Shown here: positions 7,670 through 17,466 of the stretch, one piece after another | How the letters are laid out: every line of letters begins with the position of its first letter | Position numbering within the stretch: position 1 is the first letter of the stretch | From: Secundilactobacillus silagei JCM 19001 | Lineage (GTDB): Bacteria; Bacillota; Bacilli; Lactobacillales; Lactobacillaceae | Direction: 5' to 3' | Assembly (NCBI RefSeq): GCF_002217945.1 | Contig: NZ_BCMG01000016.1 | Span: 1 to 44,859, forward strand | Length of the DNA: 44,859 nt | Notes under the pieces: generated by a model | What the model was told of the DNA's origin: nothing | Databases searched by the model: none | The model's input: the letters and a program-made list of their open reading frames with translations, nothing else | Position numbers and translations under genes: made by a program

Positions 7670-8454
7670 CATTAGCACCGCATCAGCCGCAACAAAAACA
7701 GGGGTTGGTGATTGAAGATCATACCGCAATCGTTGATGCTGATAATCAGCAAGTAGCTGAGGTAAACGCTTTGACGACGGTTGACCTTAGCCAAGAGCTG
7801 ACGGATGAACACGGTGAACATCTTTATCAGCTGCGAGACGGACGCTACATTTTGAAAAATGCCGTGACCACCGACCCCGAGTTATGGCGGGCAGCGTTAA
7901 AAAACGGTCAGCAGCTGGTTAATCTGGGTGCCGAGAATATTAATCAAAATTGGTGGCGGATGCCCAACGGTTGTGAACCAGCGGCGTTACTGGAAGGACT
8001 GCATTTAAAACAGGTTGCCACTCAATTTAATTATTTAGATTTTTTAAAACAAATGCCACGAGCCGCTGATTATAATCCGTATCACGGCTTTGGCGGGGAA
8101 CCCGACCAAGATGTTGCCGGCCACTTTGAGGCAATCTTTCCGGAACCGCTCATCGCATGGGCGCAAGAATATGCACCGGTCCGCAATTTAAGTGGCTTAG
8201 CAGCTGATCAGCTAGCGGTGTCAGTACAACAAAAAAGGCCCGTGGTGGCATACGTCACCGTGGGCTTTGAAGCGCCGCAATGGGCGCAATATTCGTTTGG
8301 TAAAGCACTGCGTAACAACCATGCTGTGTTAGTTGATGGTTTCTTTGGTGAACTCCTGCACGTTTCAGACCCCATTGAAGGGCGTTATTGGCTGAGTCTA
8401 GCGCGCTTTAAACAAGCCTATGATGCGCGTTTGTGGGCGATTGAAATTGGTTAA
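7654..8454 (+). CDS. C39-like cysteine peptidase domain protein, cytoplasmic
   Basis: The protein has 266 residues without signal peptide or membrane segment. The C-terminal half (residues about 105-266) resembles the Peptidase_C39_2 family: a Cys in NGCEPAALLEGL, a His in NNHAVLVDGF and an Asp in HVSDPIEGRYW can form the Cys-His-Asp set. The N-terminal 100 residues, rich in short beta-like stretches (GEHLYQLRDGRYIL), are unassigned. Most C39-like proteins of lactobacilli are exported; lack of export here and overlap with the Nudix gene are unusual. The gene ends four bases into the convergent P1 peptidase gene. Confidence 0.7.
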   Translation: MADRLALAPHQPQQKQGLVIEDHTAIVDADNQQVAEVNALTTVDLSQELTDEHGEHLYQLRDGRYILKNAVTTDPELWRAALKNGQQLVNLGAENINQNWWRMPNGCEPAALLEGLHLKQVATQFNYLDFLKQMPRAADYNPYHGFGGEPDQDVAGHFEAIFPEPLIAWAQEYAPVRNLSGLAADQLAVSVQQKRPVVAYVTVGFEAPQWAQYSFGKALRNNHAVLVDGFFGELLHVSDPIEGRYWLSLARFKQAYDARLWAIEIG

Positions 8455-9545
8455 ATGCCTAACTGTGCCTGTAAACGCGCAACCTCTGGGTCGGCATGTT
8501 CGGCTTGGTAAGCTTGTAATGCATCATGAAGGCTTAAACGGGGATTACCCTTACGATCAGTGACCGTTGTGGCGTGCGTTAAGACGCTTAAGATGGCTTC
8601 TTCCACCACTGAAACGGTCATCCGAAAGTAGCGGTCAATTTTATCGTCTGTGATGGCAGTTTGTGCAGTGAGTTCGGTCTTCGGGTAGTGGGCGACGCGG
8701 TTAGCCGTTGAAAAGGCTAAGACAATCTCACCGCTGCCGTTACCAATGAAGGCACCAGTACGGGTGATACCCACGCTGGCACGCTTGGCGATACGGGTTA
8801 ATTGACGTGAATTAAAGGGGATATCGGTTGCTAAGACAGTCACGATACTGCCCTTTTCTTTTTGTCTTTTTTCAGCCTTGTCAGTGGCTAATTTTTCGCC
8901 AACAGGGACGTTGTAGATGTTGAGGTCGCGCAAAAAGCCATAGTTGGACAGGACTAACGCGCCCATTGTAAAGGGCTTGCCGTCAATATTGATGACCCGG
9001 CTAGCAGAGCCGATGCCGCCTTTTAGATCATAGCAGCTCATGCCCACGCCTGCGCCGACGGTCCCTTCAGCCACTGTTTGGCTAGTCTGATGCAAGGTGT
9101 TCAAAACGTCTTTCTTAGTGATAAAAACGTCACGAATATCGTTGATGTCACCGTCATTGCATTCCATGATGACGGGATTGACCGTACTGGTCGTGTCACC
9201 GATTGCCGGATTTTCGGCCATCATCGTTTCTGCCAGCGCGGTTTCGGCGGTACCCACGGCAAAGGTATTGGTTAGAACGATTGGAGTTTCCAAGGTGCCC
9301 AGTTCGTTGATCTGAACCAGACCGGTACTCTTGCCAAAGCCGTTAATCACGTGCGCGGCTGCCGGTAATTTGTTCAAAAATACATTATCGTCGGTAGGTT
9401 TAACGACGGTGATCCCCGTGTGATGGGTGCCACTATTGAACGTTGTTTGGCCGACCGAAACGCCCGGCACGTCGGTGATCAGATTTAACGGGCCGCGAGT
9501 TGATTCGGTACTGATGGTATCTAAAAAAGGTTTTGTAAGTCCCAC
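8451..9545 (-). CDS. P1/S58 family peptidase (DmpA-type aminopeptidase)
   Basis: The protein has 364 residues and belongs to the DmpA/BapA group of N-terminal nucleophile peptidases, which cleave themselves into two chains and release N-terminal residues. Family marks are ITDVPGVSVGQ near the N-terminus, VGAGVGMSCYDLKGGIGSASR, and the NGSGEIVLAFSTAN motif. The GTG start at 9545 is chosen because GAGGAGG lies eight bases upstream; the frame runs on to 9635 with residues atypical of the family. The 3' end overlaps the convergent peptidase gene by four bases, so no terminator separates them. Confidence 0.9.
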   Translation of the reverse strand: MGLTKPFLDTISTESTRGPLNLITDVPGVSVGQTTFNSGTHHTGITVVKPTDDNVFLNKLPAAAHVINGFGKSTGLVQINELGTLETPIVLTNTFAVGTAETALAETMMAENPAIGDTTSTVNPVIMECNDGDINDIRDVFITKKDVLNTLHQTSQTVAEGTVGAGVGMSCYDLKGGIGSASRVINIDGKPFTMGALVLSNYGFLRDLNIYNVPVGEKLATDKAEKRQKEKGSIVTVLATDIPFNSRQLTRIAKRASVGITRTGAFIGNGSGEIVLAFSTANRVAHYPKTELTAQTAITDDKIDRYFRMTVSVVEEAILSVLTHATTVTDRKGNPRLSLHDALQAYQAEHADPEVARLQAQLGI

Positions 9546-9605
9546 AGAATTTTCCTCCTCATATTGCGTAATTAAAAATGATAAAAAGATGAGATAATCA
9601 AACTC

Positions 9606-9611
9606 ATTATA
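9606..9611 (-). promoter_or_regulatory. Likely -10 box of the P1 peptidase gene
   Basis: On the minus strand TATAAT stands about 60 bases before the GTG start. The hexamer 18 bases upstream (ATGCGC) is a weak -35 match. Confidence 0.4.
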
Positions 9612-9753
9612 GCAATTATGCGTTGAATTGCGCATCGTTTGGTGAGCAGTAGCATATCATTTAAGTGGTTTAAGCTGATCATTTGGCCTAAAACAGCAAC
9701 ATTCAGCCGAGAATATGTTACAACTAAAACAATTAATCCTAAGGGGGAATTTT

Positions 9754-10590
9754 ATGCTGAAACAAGATGGACATTCACACACCGAATTTTGTCCTCACGG
9801 CAGTGGTGATGACGTGGAATTAATGATTCAAAAGGCCATTCGGCTGGGATTTAAAAGCTATAGCGTCACTGAACACGCACCGTTGCCGCCAGCCTTTAAA
9901 CAGGAGTACGCGGGGGTGGAAACGGGATATACCGAAGCTTCAATGGCAATGAGTGATCTGCCAGCTTATTTTAAAAAAATTCACCAGATGCAGACCAAAT
10001 ATGGCGCTCAAATTCACATTAACATTGGGTTTGAAGTGGACTTTTTGCCCCATCATGTTCAGTGGACGCGGGACTTTTTGAATGCGTACGGGCCGCAGAC
10101 GACCGATAACGTGCTGTCAGTTCACTTTATGCAGGGAACCAATGATCAGTTTTGGTGCATTGATGACACCCTCGAGGACTTTAAACGGGGATTGTTAACG
10201 CCGGCAGCGGATGGACAAGCGCTGTACCGCCAATACTTCAACGCCGTTACTGAAGCGGTTATCGCCGATTTAGGCCAGTATGCACCCAAACGGATCGGCC
10301 ACATCACGTTGATCAAAAAGTTTCAGGATTATTTTGGCTTGCCCCGAACTTATGATGAGCAGACGCAGCAAAGTATCACGACATTATTGCAGGCCATTAA
10401 GCAGCGGGGCCGTGAGCTGGATTATAATGCGGCTGGTCTTTACAAAGAATTCTGTAACGAAACCTACCCGGATCTGCCGATTCTGAAACAAGCGCAGCAG
10501 ATGAAGATTCCGTTGGTTTACGGCAGCGACGCACACAGTATCAAAGAAGTCGGCCACGGTTATCACACGTTAATGGACCTAGTTAATTAA
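9754..10590 (+). CDS. hisK: Histidinol-phosphatase, PHP family
   Basis: The protein has 278 residues. It dephosphorylates L-histidinol phosphate to histidinol, the step before HisD. PHP metal-binding motifs are visible: DGHSHTEFCPHG at the N-terminus, SVTEHAP, GFEVDF and the closing GSDAHSIKEVG. The start at 9754 (MLKQDGHSH) follows AAGGGGG at a good distance; the longer frame to 9715 lacks such a site. The gene is upstream of the T-box and so is not under the same attenuator as hisZ onward. The hisB product here has only the dehydratase, so this separate phosphatase completes the pathway. Confidence 0.92.
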   Translation: MLKQDGHSHTEFCPHGSGDDVELMIQKAIRLGFKSYSVTEHAPLPPAFKQEYAGVETGYTEASMAMSDLPAYFKKIHQMQTKYGAQIHINIGFEVDFLPHHVQWTRDFLNAYGPQTTDNVLSVHFMQGTNDQFWCIDDTLEDFKRGLLTPAADGQALYRQYFNAVTEAVIADLGQYAPKRIGHITLIKKFQDYFGLPRTYDEQTQQSITTLLQAIKQRGRELDYNAAGLYKEFCNETYPDLPILKQAQQMKIPLVYGSDAHSIKEVGHGYHTLMDLVN

Positions 10591-10615
10591 AAAATGATGA
10601 AAAACTTTTTTAATT
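10585..10615 (+). terminator. A/T-only stem-loop at the hisK stop
   Basis: AATTAAAAAA pairs with TTTTTTAATT around an eleven-base loop, overlapping the stop codon. It has the layout of an intrinsic terminator but no G-C pairs in the stem, so termination is probably weak. Confidence 0.4.
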
Positions 10616-10685
10616 TGAAATGCCGTCATAATGGGATAAAAACGGATAAATAGCTAGATAATCGTAAAAACAATTAAAAGTGGCG

Positions 10686-10713
10686 TTGACAAATTAGATT
10701 TTGGTGTTAAATT
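10686..10713 (+). promoter_or_regulatory. Promoter of the histidine operon
   Basis: A perfect TTGACA at 10686-10691 is followed after 16 bases by TAAATT at 10708-10713. The T-box leader begins shortly after, which supports the assignment. Confidence 0.75.
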
Positions 10714-10740
10714 ATATACAACCATTAAAACTGAATGACA

Positions 10741-11031
10741 AAATAAGTTGTGATTAGAAAAAGTAGTTGGCTACCAATGTGAAGAGAGCCTGGGTTGATG
10801 GAAACCGGGTGATTGGGACAACGAAACACCTCTATGAACTGATCGGCTGAATCAAGTAAGTCGCTCCGCATGTTTAGCGTTATCAGGGTTACCTTAACTG
10901 TTCTTGGACTGTGCCCAACGACTAGTTACTGGCAACGTAAGGCCGTCATCGTGAGGTGGCGACAAAATGAGGTGGAACCGCGATCTAATCGTCCTCGTAA
11001 ACTAACATAGTTAGTTTGCGAGGGCTTTTTT
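10741..11031 (+). promoter_or_regulatory. T-box riboswitch, probable histidine specifier
   Basis: The leader has the parts of a T-box that senses uncharged tRNA by antitermination. Stem I shows AGTA, the AGAGAG motif and a distal loop with GATGGAA. The T-box sequence AATGAGGTGGAACCGCG lies at 10966-10982. The terminator pairs CCTCGTAAACTAAC with TTAGTTTGCGAGG (about 10993-11023) and ends in six T. The specifier is read as CAC (His) at 10827-10829, just after the CAAC-GAA side of the specifier loop. The codon agrees with the operon that follows, but its exact position in the loop was folded by eye. Confidence 0.9.
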
Positions 11032-11053
11032 GTTTATCAGAAAGGAGAACAGC

Positions 11054-12199
11054 ATGATTAAAAATCGAAATTTACCCAATGGAACTCGGGACGAATTTGG
11101 TCCGCGAGCGGCCGTTAAGGAAACCATTTCCACACAGCTTTTTTCAATCTTTAAGCAACGTGGCTTCACTAAATTAACAACCCCGATTCTTGAATATGCC
11201 GATGTATTTAAACCGTTGAATCTGGCTAATTACCGGCCTTACCAATTACTGGACGAACAGGGAGAGGCGTTGGTGTTACGGCCCGACTTGACCCTGCCAG
11301 TTGCCCGGATGATGAGTACCACCGGCGTTGAGTTACCCGCTAAGTGGTATTACGGCGGCGATGTGTTCCGGGTCAAAAAGCAGTTATCCGGCAGTTACAA
11401 CCAAGTGACACAAGCAGGAATTGAGCTGGTCGGCTACGGTGGCATTAAAGGGGAGCTGGAATGTTTGACCATCGCGCTGGCCGGCTGCCAGACCACGGGG
11501 ATCGAGGAAATGACCTTGGAACTTAGTGATGCTCGTTTCGTAGAAGGGGTCCTAGCCGCGTTGCCGGTGCCTGAACCAACCAAAATCGCGCTGAAACAAG
11601 CCTTGTTTGATAAGAACCTCACCGTCTACAACCAGATTTCCAAATTACTGGCGGACACAGCGTTCGGTGATTTTCTCAGTGAATGGCCGTGGTTATTCGG
11701 TGATTTCGATACGGTGATGAAAGTCGTTCAACGGCTGCCAAAAATCCCGCAGATTGAGACCGTAATCAAGAATTTAAACGTCATCCGACAATTTATCAAG
11801 CGGATGGCACCAGATCAAAAAGTTGTTCTCGACCTCAGCATTCCGTCGCCGCAGACCTATTACACGGGCATGGCATTTCGGGGTTACACCCAAAACGCGA
11901 CCGATTACCTGTTTAGCGGCGGTCGCTACGATGATCTGCTGACCAGCTTCCAGCAGATTAAGGAACCAGCTGTTGGATTAGCCTTTGACGTTGATGCGTT
12001 AGCGGATCGCGCCCCGCTTCCGGAAACTCCGAAGCAGACCCTGATTTATTTCAACCAAGACCAATGGCCAGAAGCCGAAAAGGTGTTAAAAGAAACACCC
12101 AACAGTACCTTATGTCTCGCGGATAGCCGTGAGGAAGCCAACCGAATTGCGGTCAGCAATAATAAGCAGCTGCTGGATCTAACGAAAGAAGGTGAGTAA
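11054..12199 (+). CDS. hisZ: ATP phosphoribosyltransferase regulatory subunit HisZ
   Basis: The protein has 381 residues and is a histidyl-tRNA synthetase paralogue that activates the short form of HisG. Class II synthetase motifs remain recognisable (YRPYQLLDEQGEALVLRPDLT; VKKQLSGSYNQVTQAGIELVG), but the protein is shorter than HisS and lacks an anticodon-binding domain of normal size. The short HisG directly downstream confirms the type. The start at 11054 follows AAAGGAG and lies 23 bases after the T-box terminator. The stop is immediately followed by the hisG ATG. Confidence 0.95.
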   Translation: MIKNRNLPNGTRDEFGPRAAVKETISTQLFSIFKQRGFTKLTTPILEYADVFKPLNLANYRPYQLLDEQGEALVLRPDLTLPVARMMSTTGVELPAKWYYGGDVFRVKKQLSGSYNQVTQAGIELVGYGGIKGELECLTIALAGCQTTGIEEMTLELSDARFVEGVLAALPVPEPTKIALKQALFDKNLTVYNQISKLLADTAFGDFLSEWPWLFGDFDTVMKVVQRLPKIPQIETVIKNLNVIRQFIKRMAPDQKVVLDLSIPSPQTYYTGMAFRGYTQNATDYLFSGGRYDDLLTSFQQIKEPAVGLAFDVDALADRAPLPETPKQTLIYFNQDQWPEAEKVLKETPNSTLCLADSREEANRIAVSNNKQLLDLTKEGE

Positions 12200-12838
12200 A
12201 TGCCAATCAAAATTGCGTTAACTAAAGGCCGCGTGGAACAGCAAGTCGTGCCTCTACTGGAAGCCAGCGGAATCGACTGCAGCGGGGTCCGTAATAAGGG
12301 GCGCCGGCTGATCTTCAACGAAGACCCGGTGTATCAGATGATTCTAGTCAAAGGGCCGGATGTTCTTACGTATCTCAATAACGGATCCGTGCACCTCGGT
12401 ATTGTGGGTAGCGACGTGTTAGCTGAACAGGGCAATCCCCAGTACGCCATGTTAGATCTGGGCGTTGGCCGGTGCCGCTTCGTGCTCGCCTCCACCAGTG
12501 ATTTTAATCCGCAGCAGGTTCGCCGCAAGATCATTGCCACCAAGTATCCCAATATCACGAAGCGTTATTTTCAAAGTATTGGCGAAGACGTTGAGATCAT
12601 TCGAATCGAAGGGTCAGTGGAGCTGGCACCGTTGATTGGCTTAGCGGATGCCATCGTTGATATTACGGAAACTGGGACCACGTTACGTGAGAACAATTTG
12701 CACGTCTACGCGGAACTGCAGCCGGTCAGCACTCAATTGGTAGTGAACCGGTTAGCTTTAAAACAGTACCATTCAGAAATCAGAACCTTAGTTGATAATT
12801 TACAGCAAGCCAAAATTAATTTAGGAGTGAATGCATAA
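12200..12838 (+). CDS. hisG: ATP phosphoribosyltransferase, short form HisG
   Basis: The protein has 212 residues, the length of the HisZ-dependent short form that lacks the C-terminal regulatory domain. It joins ATP and PRPP in the first committed step of histidine synthesis. The typical N-terminus is IKIALTKGRVEQQVVPLLE, and the PRPP-binding loop reads DAIVDITETGTTLRENNL. It begins at the base after the hisZ stop, and its own stop shares one base with the hisD ATG. Confidence 0.97.
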   Translation: MPIKIALTKGRVEQQVVPLLEASGIDCSGVRNKGRRLIFNEDPVYQMILVKGPDVLTYLNNGSVHLGIVGSDVLAEQGNPQYAMLDLGVGRCRFVLASTSDFNPQQVRRKIIATKYPNITKRYFQSIGEDVEIIRIEGSVELAPLIGLADAIVDITETGTTLRENNLHVYAELQPVSTQLVVNRLALKQYHSEIRTLVDNLQQAKINLGVNA

Positions 12839-14118
12839 TGAAAATTTTAAAAAACCAAACTTTAGACCAATTACTCGAACAAGTCGATCGTCAAACTGAC
12901 CAGCAAGCTAACCAGCCAGAAGTTGAAGCTACCGTCTCAGAAATTATTGCCAACGTGATCAAAAACGGTGATAAAGCCCTTAAGGAATACAGTCGGAAAT
13001 TCGACAAAGTTGAGCTAGATGACCTACGGGTGCCACAAGCTGATATTGATAACGCCTATAAAAACGCCGATCAGGATTTGCTGGATGCATTGAATCTAGC
13101 TAAAAACAACATTATTAGTTACCACAAAAAAGAGATTCAAAACGGCTTCGTGGACGCTGAACAGCCCGGTGTTGTCCGTGGCGAAAAGATTACCCCGCTA
13201 GCTGCGGTTGGTCTGTACGTTCCCGGTGGTACCGCTGCTTATCCATCATCCATTTTGATGAACGTAATTCCCGCTAAGTTAGCCGGTGTTGGTAAGATCG
13301 TGATGGTCACACCACCACAAAAAGATGGCATTGGTCAAGCCGTTTTGGCTGCTGCTAAGGTTGCCGGCATTGACGAAGTTTATCAAGTCGGTGGTGCCCA
13401 AGCGATTGCTGCTCTGGCATACGGGACTGAAAGCATTCCTAAGGTGGATAAGATCACTGGCCCCGGTAACATTTTCGTAGCTGTTGCTAAGAAGCAAGTC
13501 TTCGGTCAAGTTTCGATCGATATGATTGCTGGCCCATCAGAAATTGGTGTGATCGCCGATGATACGGCTAATTATAAAGAAGTTGCTGCCGATCTGCTTT
13601 CTCAAGCTGAACACGATAAGATGGCCCGGCCAATGATGGTCACCCCTAGTGAGAAGTTTGCCGAAGCGGTAAGCGATGAAATTGACCGTCAAGTTCAGAC
13701 GTTGCCACGAAAAGAAATTGCCAGTGCTGCGGTTGCCAATAAGGGCTTTATCGCCGTGGTTGACGACATCAACGAAGCCTTTACCGTCATGAACGCCATT
13801 GCCCCAGAACACTTGGAAGTCGAACTGGAAGATGCTATGCAGTATCTCAACCAGATCAAGAATGCCGGTTCCGTCTTCTTCGGCTATAATGCTTCCGAAC
13901 CTGTTGGTGATTACGTGGCTGGTCCTAACCACATTTTGCCAACTGGCGGGACTGCTCGATTCTTCTCACCACTGGGCGTTTCCGACTTTGTTAAACGCAC
14001 GCAGTTTGTGACTTATTCTAGAGCTGCTTTAAAGAAGGAAGAAAAAGCCATCACGACCTTAGCTCGAGTTGAGGGCCTTGAAGCCCACGCCCGTGCCGTT
14101 GAAGCCCGGTTTAAGTAG
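12838..14118 (+). CDS. hisD: Histidinol dehydrogenase HisD
   Basis: The protein has 426 residues, full length. It oxidises histidinol to histidine in two NAD-dependent steps with a bound zinc ion. Conserved stretches are [50 protein letters not shown] (zinc and catalytic region) and [14 protein letters not shown]. Translation is coupled to hisG through TAATG. Base composition and codon use are the same as in the other his genes. Confidence 0.98.
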   Translation: MKILKNQTLDQLLEQVDRQTDQQANQPEVEATVSEIIANVIKNGDKALKEYSRKFDKVELDDLRVPQADIDNAYKNADQDLLDALNLAKNNIISYHKKEIQNGFVDAEQPGVVRGEKITPLAAVGLYVPGGTAAYPSSILMNVIPAKLAGVGKIVMVTPPQKDGIGQAVLAAAKVAGIDEVYQVGGAQAIAALAYGTESIPKVDKITGPGNIFVAVAKKQVFGQVSIDMIAGPSEIGVIADDTANYKEVAADLLSQAEHDKMARPMMVTPSEKFAEAVSDEIDRQVQTLPRKEIASAAVANKGFIAVVDDINEAFTVMNAIAPEHLEVELEDAMQYLNQIKNAGSVFFGYNASEPVGDYVAGPNHILPTGGTARFFSPLGVSDFVKRTQFVTYSRAALKKEEKAITTLARVEGLEAHARAVEARFK

Positions 14119-14129
14119 GGGGCAGCGCA

Positions 14130-14714
14130 ATGAGAGAAGCAACGATTGAACGAAATACGAAGGAAACCCAAATTAAATTAAGTTTGAACCTTGATAACTA
14201 CGATACGATCAGCATTGATACTGGTATTGGTTTTCTGGATCACATGCTGGACGCCTTTGCCCGCCACGGCCGCTTCGGCCTGGTGGTCAAAGCTCACGGT
14301 GATTTGAACGTGGATCCGCACCACACCACAGAAGATGTTGGTATTGCCTTGGGGATGGCCTTGAAACAGGCGCTAGGTGACAAGGTCAGCATCGAACGGT
14401 TCGGTTCGGCTTTGATTCCGCTAGACGAAACGTTGAGTCGGGTCGTCATTGATCTATCCGGACGCAGTTACCTAGTCTTTAAAGCCGAACTGACCAATCC
14501 CAAATTAGGAGATTACGATACAGAGGTTACCGAAGACTTCTTCCAAGCCTTTGCGTTTAACGCTGAATTGAACCTGCACGCCGAAGTGCTGTACGGCCGT
14601 AACACCCACCACAAAATTGAAACGTTATTCAAGGCACTGGGCCGGGCACTGCGCGCAGCGGTGACCATCAACCCAGAAATCAAAGGAGTGCCATCGACTA
14701 AAGGAGTGATTTGA
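14130..14714 (+). CDS. hisB: Imidazoleglycerol-phosphate dehydratase HisB
   Basis: The protein has 194 residues, the monofunctional dehydratase without the phosphatase domain found in enterobacteria. The metal-binding motifs are [30 protein letters not shown] and [18 protein letters not shown]. It lies eleven bases after hisD, with GGGGG six bases before the ATG. Confidence 0.98.
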   Translation: MREATIERNTKETQIKLSLNLDNYDTISIDTGIGFLDHMLDAFARHGRFGLVVKAHGDLNVDPHHTTEDVGIALGMALKQALGDKVSIERFGSALIPLDETLSRVVIDLSGRSYLVFKAELTNPKLGDYDTEVTEDFFQAFAFNAELNLHAEVLYGRNTHHKIETLFKALGRALRAAVTINPEIKGVPSTKGVI

Positions 14715-15340
14715 TGATCGCGATTATTGATTACGACACGGGGAACACTAGAAACGTTAAAAAAGCCATGGATTATCTCAACATTCAAAATACCCTGTCG
14801 GCTGATCCCGCAGTGATCGGCAATGCGGATGGTTTGATCCTCCCTGGCGTGGGGGCGTTCGGCAAGGCCGTGGAGGCTTTAAAACAGCGTCAACTGATAC
14901 CAGTGATCAAGCAGGCCGCTAAAGCCGGCACACCAATTTTAGGCATTTGCCTAGGGATGCAGTTATTATTTGACCGCAGTTTTGAATTTGGCGAAACGCC
15001 GGGGCTAGGCTTAATTCCGGGGGAGGTCGTCGCCATTCCGGATGATCTCGGTGTGAAGGTCCCACATATGGGCTGGGACCAAAACCAGGTAACGCAGACT
15101 GATCCCATCGCTAACGGCTTTGACCAGGAAGCGACCTACTTCGTGCATTCGTACTATGTCAAAACGCAGCCGCAATACATCCTGGCTGAGAGTGACTATG
15201 GCGTTAAAATTCCCAGTATCGTGCGTAATCAAAACGTGATCGGCATGCAATTTCACCCAGAAAAGAGCGGTCGGATTGGCTTAAACGGTCTGGCTGCGTT
15301 TAAGGAGGTGGTAACTAATGGAAATTATTCCCGCAATTGA
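14714..15340 (+). CDS. hisH: Imidazole glycerol phosphate synthase glutaminase subunit HisH
   Basis: The protein has 208 residues and is a class I glutamine amidotransferase that feeds ammonia to HisF. The nucleophile motif is GICLGMQLLF, and the His and Glu of the triad are in QFHPEKSG. ATG at 14714 is preferred over an in-frame TTG at 14711 because AAAGGAG is seven bases upstream and the start then shares one base with the hisB stop (TGATG). The 3' end overlaps hisA by 23 bases. Confidence 0.97.
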   Translation: MIAIIDYDTGNTRNVKKAMDYLNIQNTLSADPAVIGNADGLILPGVGAFGKAVEALKQRQLIPVIKQAAKAGTPILGICLGMQLLFDRSFEFGETPGLGLIPGEVVAIPDDLGVKVPHMGWDQNQVTQTDPIANGFDQEATYFVHSYYVKTQPQYILAESDYGVKIPSIVRNQNVIGMQFHPEKSGRIGLNGLAAFKEVVTNGNYSRN

Positions 15341-16046
15341 TTTAAGAAATCAGCAGAGTGTCCGGCTTTACCAGGGCGACTTTGACCAAACAACATTAAT
15401 CGATCAAGACCCGGTCAAACAGGCGAAACAAATTGAAGCAGCTGGCTTAAAACGGCTGCACCTAGTTGATTTGGATGGTGCTAAAAGTGGCCGGCCAGTT
15501 AACCGGGACCTGATTAAACAAATTTGTGCTGAGACTAACCTCAAAGTTGAAGTTGGCGGCGGTATTCGCACGTTGGCGCAGATCAATGGTTACCTCACCA
15601 GTGGGGTTTCACGGGTCATTTTAGGCTCAGTAGCACTGACGGATCCTAAGCTTGTTCAAACCGCCGTGAATCAATTTGGCAATGACCAAGTCGTCGTTGG
15701 CATTGATGGTCAAGACGGTAAGGTTGCCATTGCCGGCTGGCTGGAAAAGAGCGACGTGTCAATGAGTTCGTTAATGACGTCCATGGTGGCGGTCGGTATC
15801 GTGAACTTCGTCGTCACGGATATCACTAAAGACGGGACGTTAAGCGGCCCTAACGTGAAATTACTAGCTAAATTGCAACGGGACTTCCCAACGACGGCAG
15901 TGATTGCTTCCGGTGGCGTCACCACGGTTGATGATCTAAAGCGGTTAGCCGATGCTGGCATTAAGTCCGCCATTGTTGGCCGGGCAATGGCTACTGGTGA
16001 TCTGCCATTAAGCACCTTAGCGGAGGTGTCCGACAATGCTGGCTAA
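15318..16046 (+). CDS. hisA: ProFAR isomerase HisA
   Basis: The protein has 242 residues and is a TIM barrel that isomerises the aminoaldose of ProFAR to the ketose PRFAR. Family motifs are [36 protein letters not shown] and [24 protein letters not shown] precedes the ATG inside the end of hisH, and the gene overlaps hisF by eleven bases. Confidence 0.98.
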   Translation: MEIIPAIDLRNQQSVRLYQGDFDQTTLIDQDPVKQAKQIEAAGLKRLHLVDLDGAKSGRPVNRDLIKQICAETNLKVEVGGGIRTLAQINGYLTSGVSRVILGSVALTDPKLVQTAVNQFGNDQVVVGIDGQDGKVAIAGWLEKSDVSMSSLMTSMVAVGIVNFVVTDITKDGTLSGPNVKLLAKLQRDFPTTAVIASGGVTTVDDLKRLADAGIKSAIVGRAMATGDLPLSTLAEVSDNAG

Positions 16047-16794
16047 ACGAATTATCCCGTGTCTGGACGTGGATCACGGTCGAGTCAAGAAGGGCGTTAA
16101 CTTCGTGCATTTAACGGATGTTGGCGACCCGGTAGCAATTGCTGCGGCCTACGAAAAGCAAGGCGCTGACGAATTGGTCTTCTTGGATATCACGGCAACT
16201 AACGAAAAACGGCCAGCCATTGTTGATACGATTGAAAAAGTGGCAGCCCAGGTATTTATGCCACTAACCGTTGGCGGCGGCATTCACACCGTGGCAGATA
16301 TGCAGCGGTTACTGAAAGCCGGTGCGGATAAAGTCGCAGTGAATTCCCAGGCGGTTCGTGATCCTTCACTCATTTCAAAGGGCGCAGAGAAGTTTGGTGC
16401 CCAGTGCATCGTGTTAGCTATTGACAGTAAATGGGATCCCGCAAAACAGCGGTATACCGTTTACGTCAACGGTGGCCGGCAAGCCACTGACCTAGACGTC
16501 ATCGAATGGGCGAAACAGGGCGTGGCAGCCGGTGCCGGTGAGCTGATGGTGACCAGCATGGATAAGGATGGCACCAAAAGTGGCTTTGATATTCCGCTCT
16601 ATCAAAAATTGACTGTAGCGGTCAACGTACCGATCATCGCTTCCGGTGGTTGCGGTAAGCTGACTGACTTTAATGATGTTTTTAAACAAACAGACGTTGA
16701 CGCGGCCTTAGCTGCCTCCGTGTTTCACTTTGGTGAACTGACGATCCCAGACGTTAAGGCAGCCTTGAAAAAGGATGGTGTAACAGTACGATGA
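16036..16794 (+). CDS. hisF: Imidazole glycerol phosphate synthase cyclase subunit HisF
   Basis: The protein has 252 residues and is the TIM-barrel partner of HisH. The catalytic Asp residues lie in [15 protein letters not shown] and in [12 protein letters not shown]. The phosphate-binding GGGIHT and ASGGCGKL loops are intact. CGGAGG stands before the ATG. The stop overlaps hisI by four bases. Confidence 0.98.
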   Translation: MLAKRIIPCLDVDHGRVKKGVNFVHLTDVGDPVAIAAAYEKQGADELVFLDITATNEKRPAIVDTIEKVAAQVFMPLTVGGGIHTVADMQRLLKAGADKVAVNSQAVRDPSLISKGAEKFGAQCIVLAIDSKWDPAKQRYTVYVNGGRQATDLDVIEWAKQGVAAGAGELMVTSMDKDGTKSGFDIPLYQKLTVAVNVPIIASGGCGKLTDFNDVFKQTDVDAALAASVFHFGELTIPDVKAALKKDGVTVR

Positions 16795-17132
16795 CGTTGA
16801 AACCTGATTTTGATAAATACCCGGATGGTCTCGTGCCGACCATCGTGGTAGATGATAAAACTGAGCAAGTGCTGATGCTGGCGTACATGAACGCTAAAAG
16901 CTATCAGCTTAGTCTAACCGACAAACAGACCTGGTTTTGGTCCCGCAGCCGTCAAGAACTGTGGCACAAGGGCATGACTAGTGGTAACACTCAAGACATT
17001 GTGTCGATGCAGATCGACTGTGATGAAGATACGCTGTTAGTGCGGGTAAATCCGGCCGGTCCAGCTTGTCATACTGGGCACACGAGTTGCTTTTACCGGA
17101 ATATTGAATTAAATTCAGCAGGGGGCAAATAA
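16791..17132 (+). CDS. hisI: Phosphoribosyl-AMP cyclohydrolase HisI
   Basis: The protein has 113 residues and is the stand-alone cyclohydrolase domain. Diagnostic stretches are [41 protein letters not shown] and [13 protein letters not shown] with the zinc-binding cysteines. It is followed after one base by hisE, so the two activities that are fused in many bacteria are separate here. Confidence 0.97.
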   Translation: MTLKPDFDKYPDGLVPTIVVDDKTEQVLMLAYMNAKSYQLSLTDKQTWFWSRSRQELWHKGMTSGNTQDIVSMQIDCDEDTLLVRVNPAGPACHTGHTSCFYRNIELNSAGGK

Positions 17133-17133
17133 G

Positions 17134-17454
17134 ATGCAAGATTTAGATGAATTATACCAATTGATTTTAGACCGTAAAAACAAGCCTAAGGAAGGCTCAT
17201 ATACCGATTATTTATTTACTAAGGGCTTGGATAAAATTTTGAAGAAGGTCGGCGAAGAGTCTACCGAAGTCGTCGTCGCGGCTAAAAACGATAGCGACGA
17301 TGAATTTGTTTACGAGCTGGCCGATCTCGCTTATCACGTGTTAGTCCTCATGGTTGACCGCGGTATCAGCGTTGACCAGGTCAAAAAGGAATTAGCTGAA
17401 CGTGAAGGCCTGATGAGTAAAACTAAGGAACGTCGAGATATTAAAGATCTATAG
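17134..17454 (+). CDS. hisE: Phosphoribosyl-ATP pyrophosphatase HisE
   Basis: The protein has 106 residues, all-alpha MazG-like fold. The metal-binding motif is [15 protein letters not shown] with [14 protein letters not shown] further on. It removes pyrophosphate from phosphoribosyl-ATP before the HisI step. GGGGG lies upstream of the ATG inside the hisI end. Confidence 0.97.
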   Translation: MQDLDELYQLILDRKNKPKEGSYTDYLFTKGLDKILKKVGEESTEVVVAAKNDSDDEFVYELADLAYHVLVLMVDRGISVDQVKKELAEREGLMSKTKERRDIKDL

Positions 17455-17466
17455 GAGGAAACGCCA

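Noticed and set aside
11054-12199. Histidyl-tRNA synthetase instead of HisZ
   Set aside because: It is shorter than HisS, is first in a his operon and is followed by the short HisG that requires HisZ.
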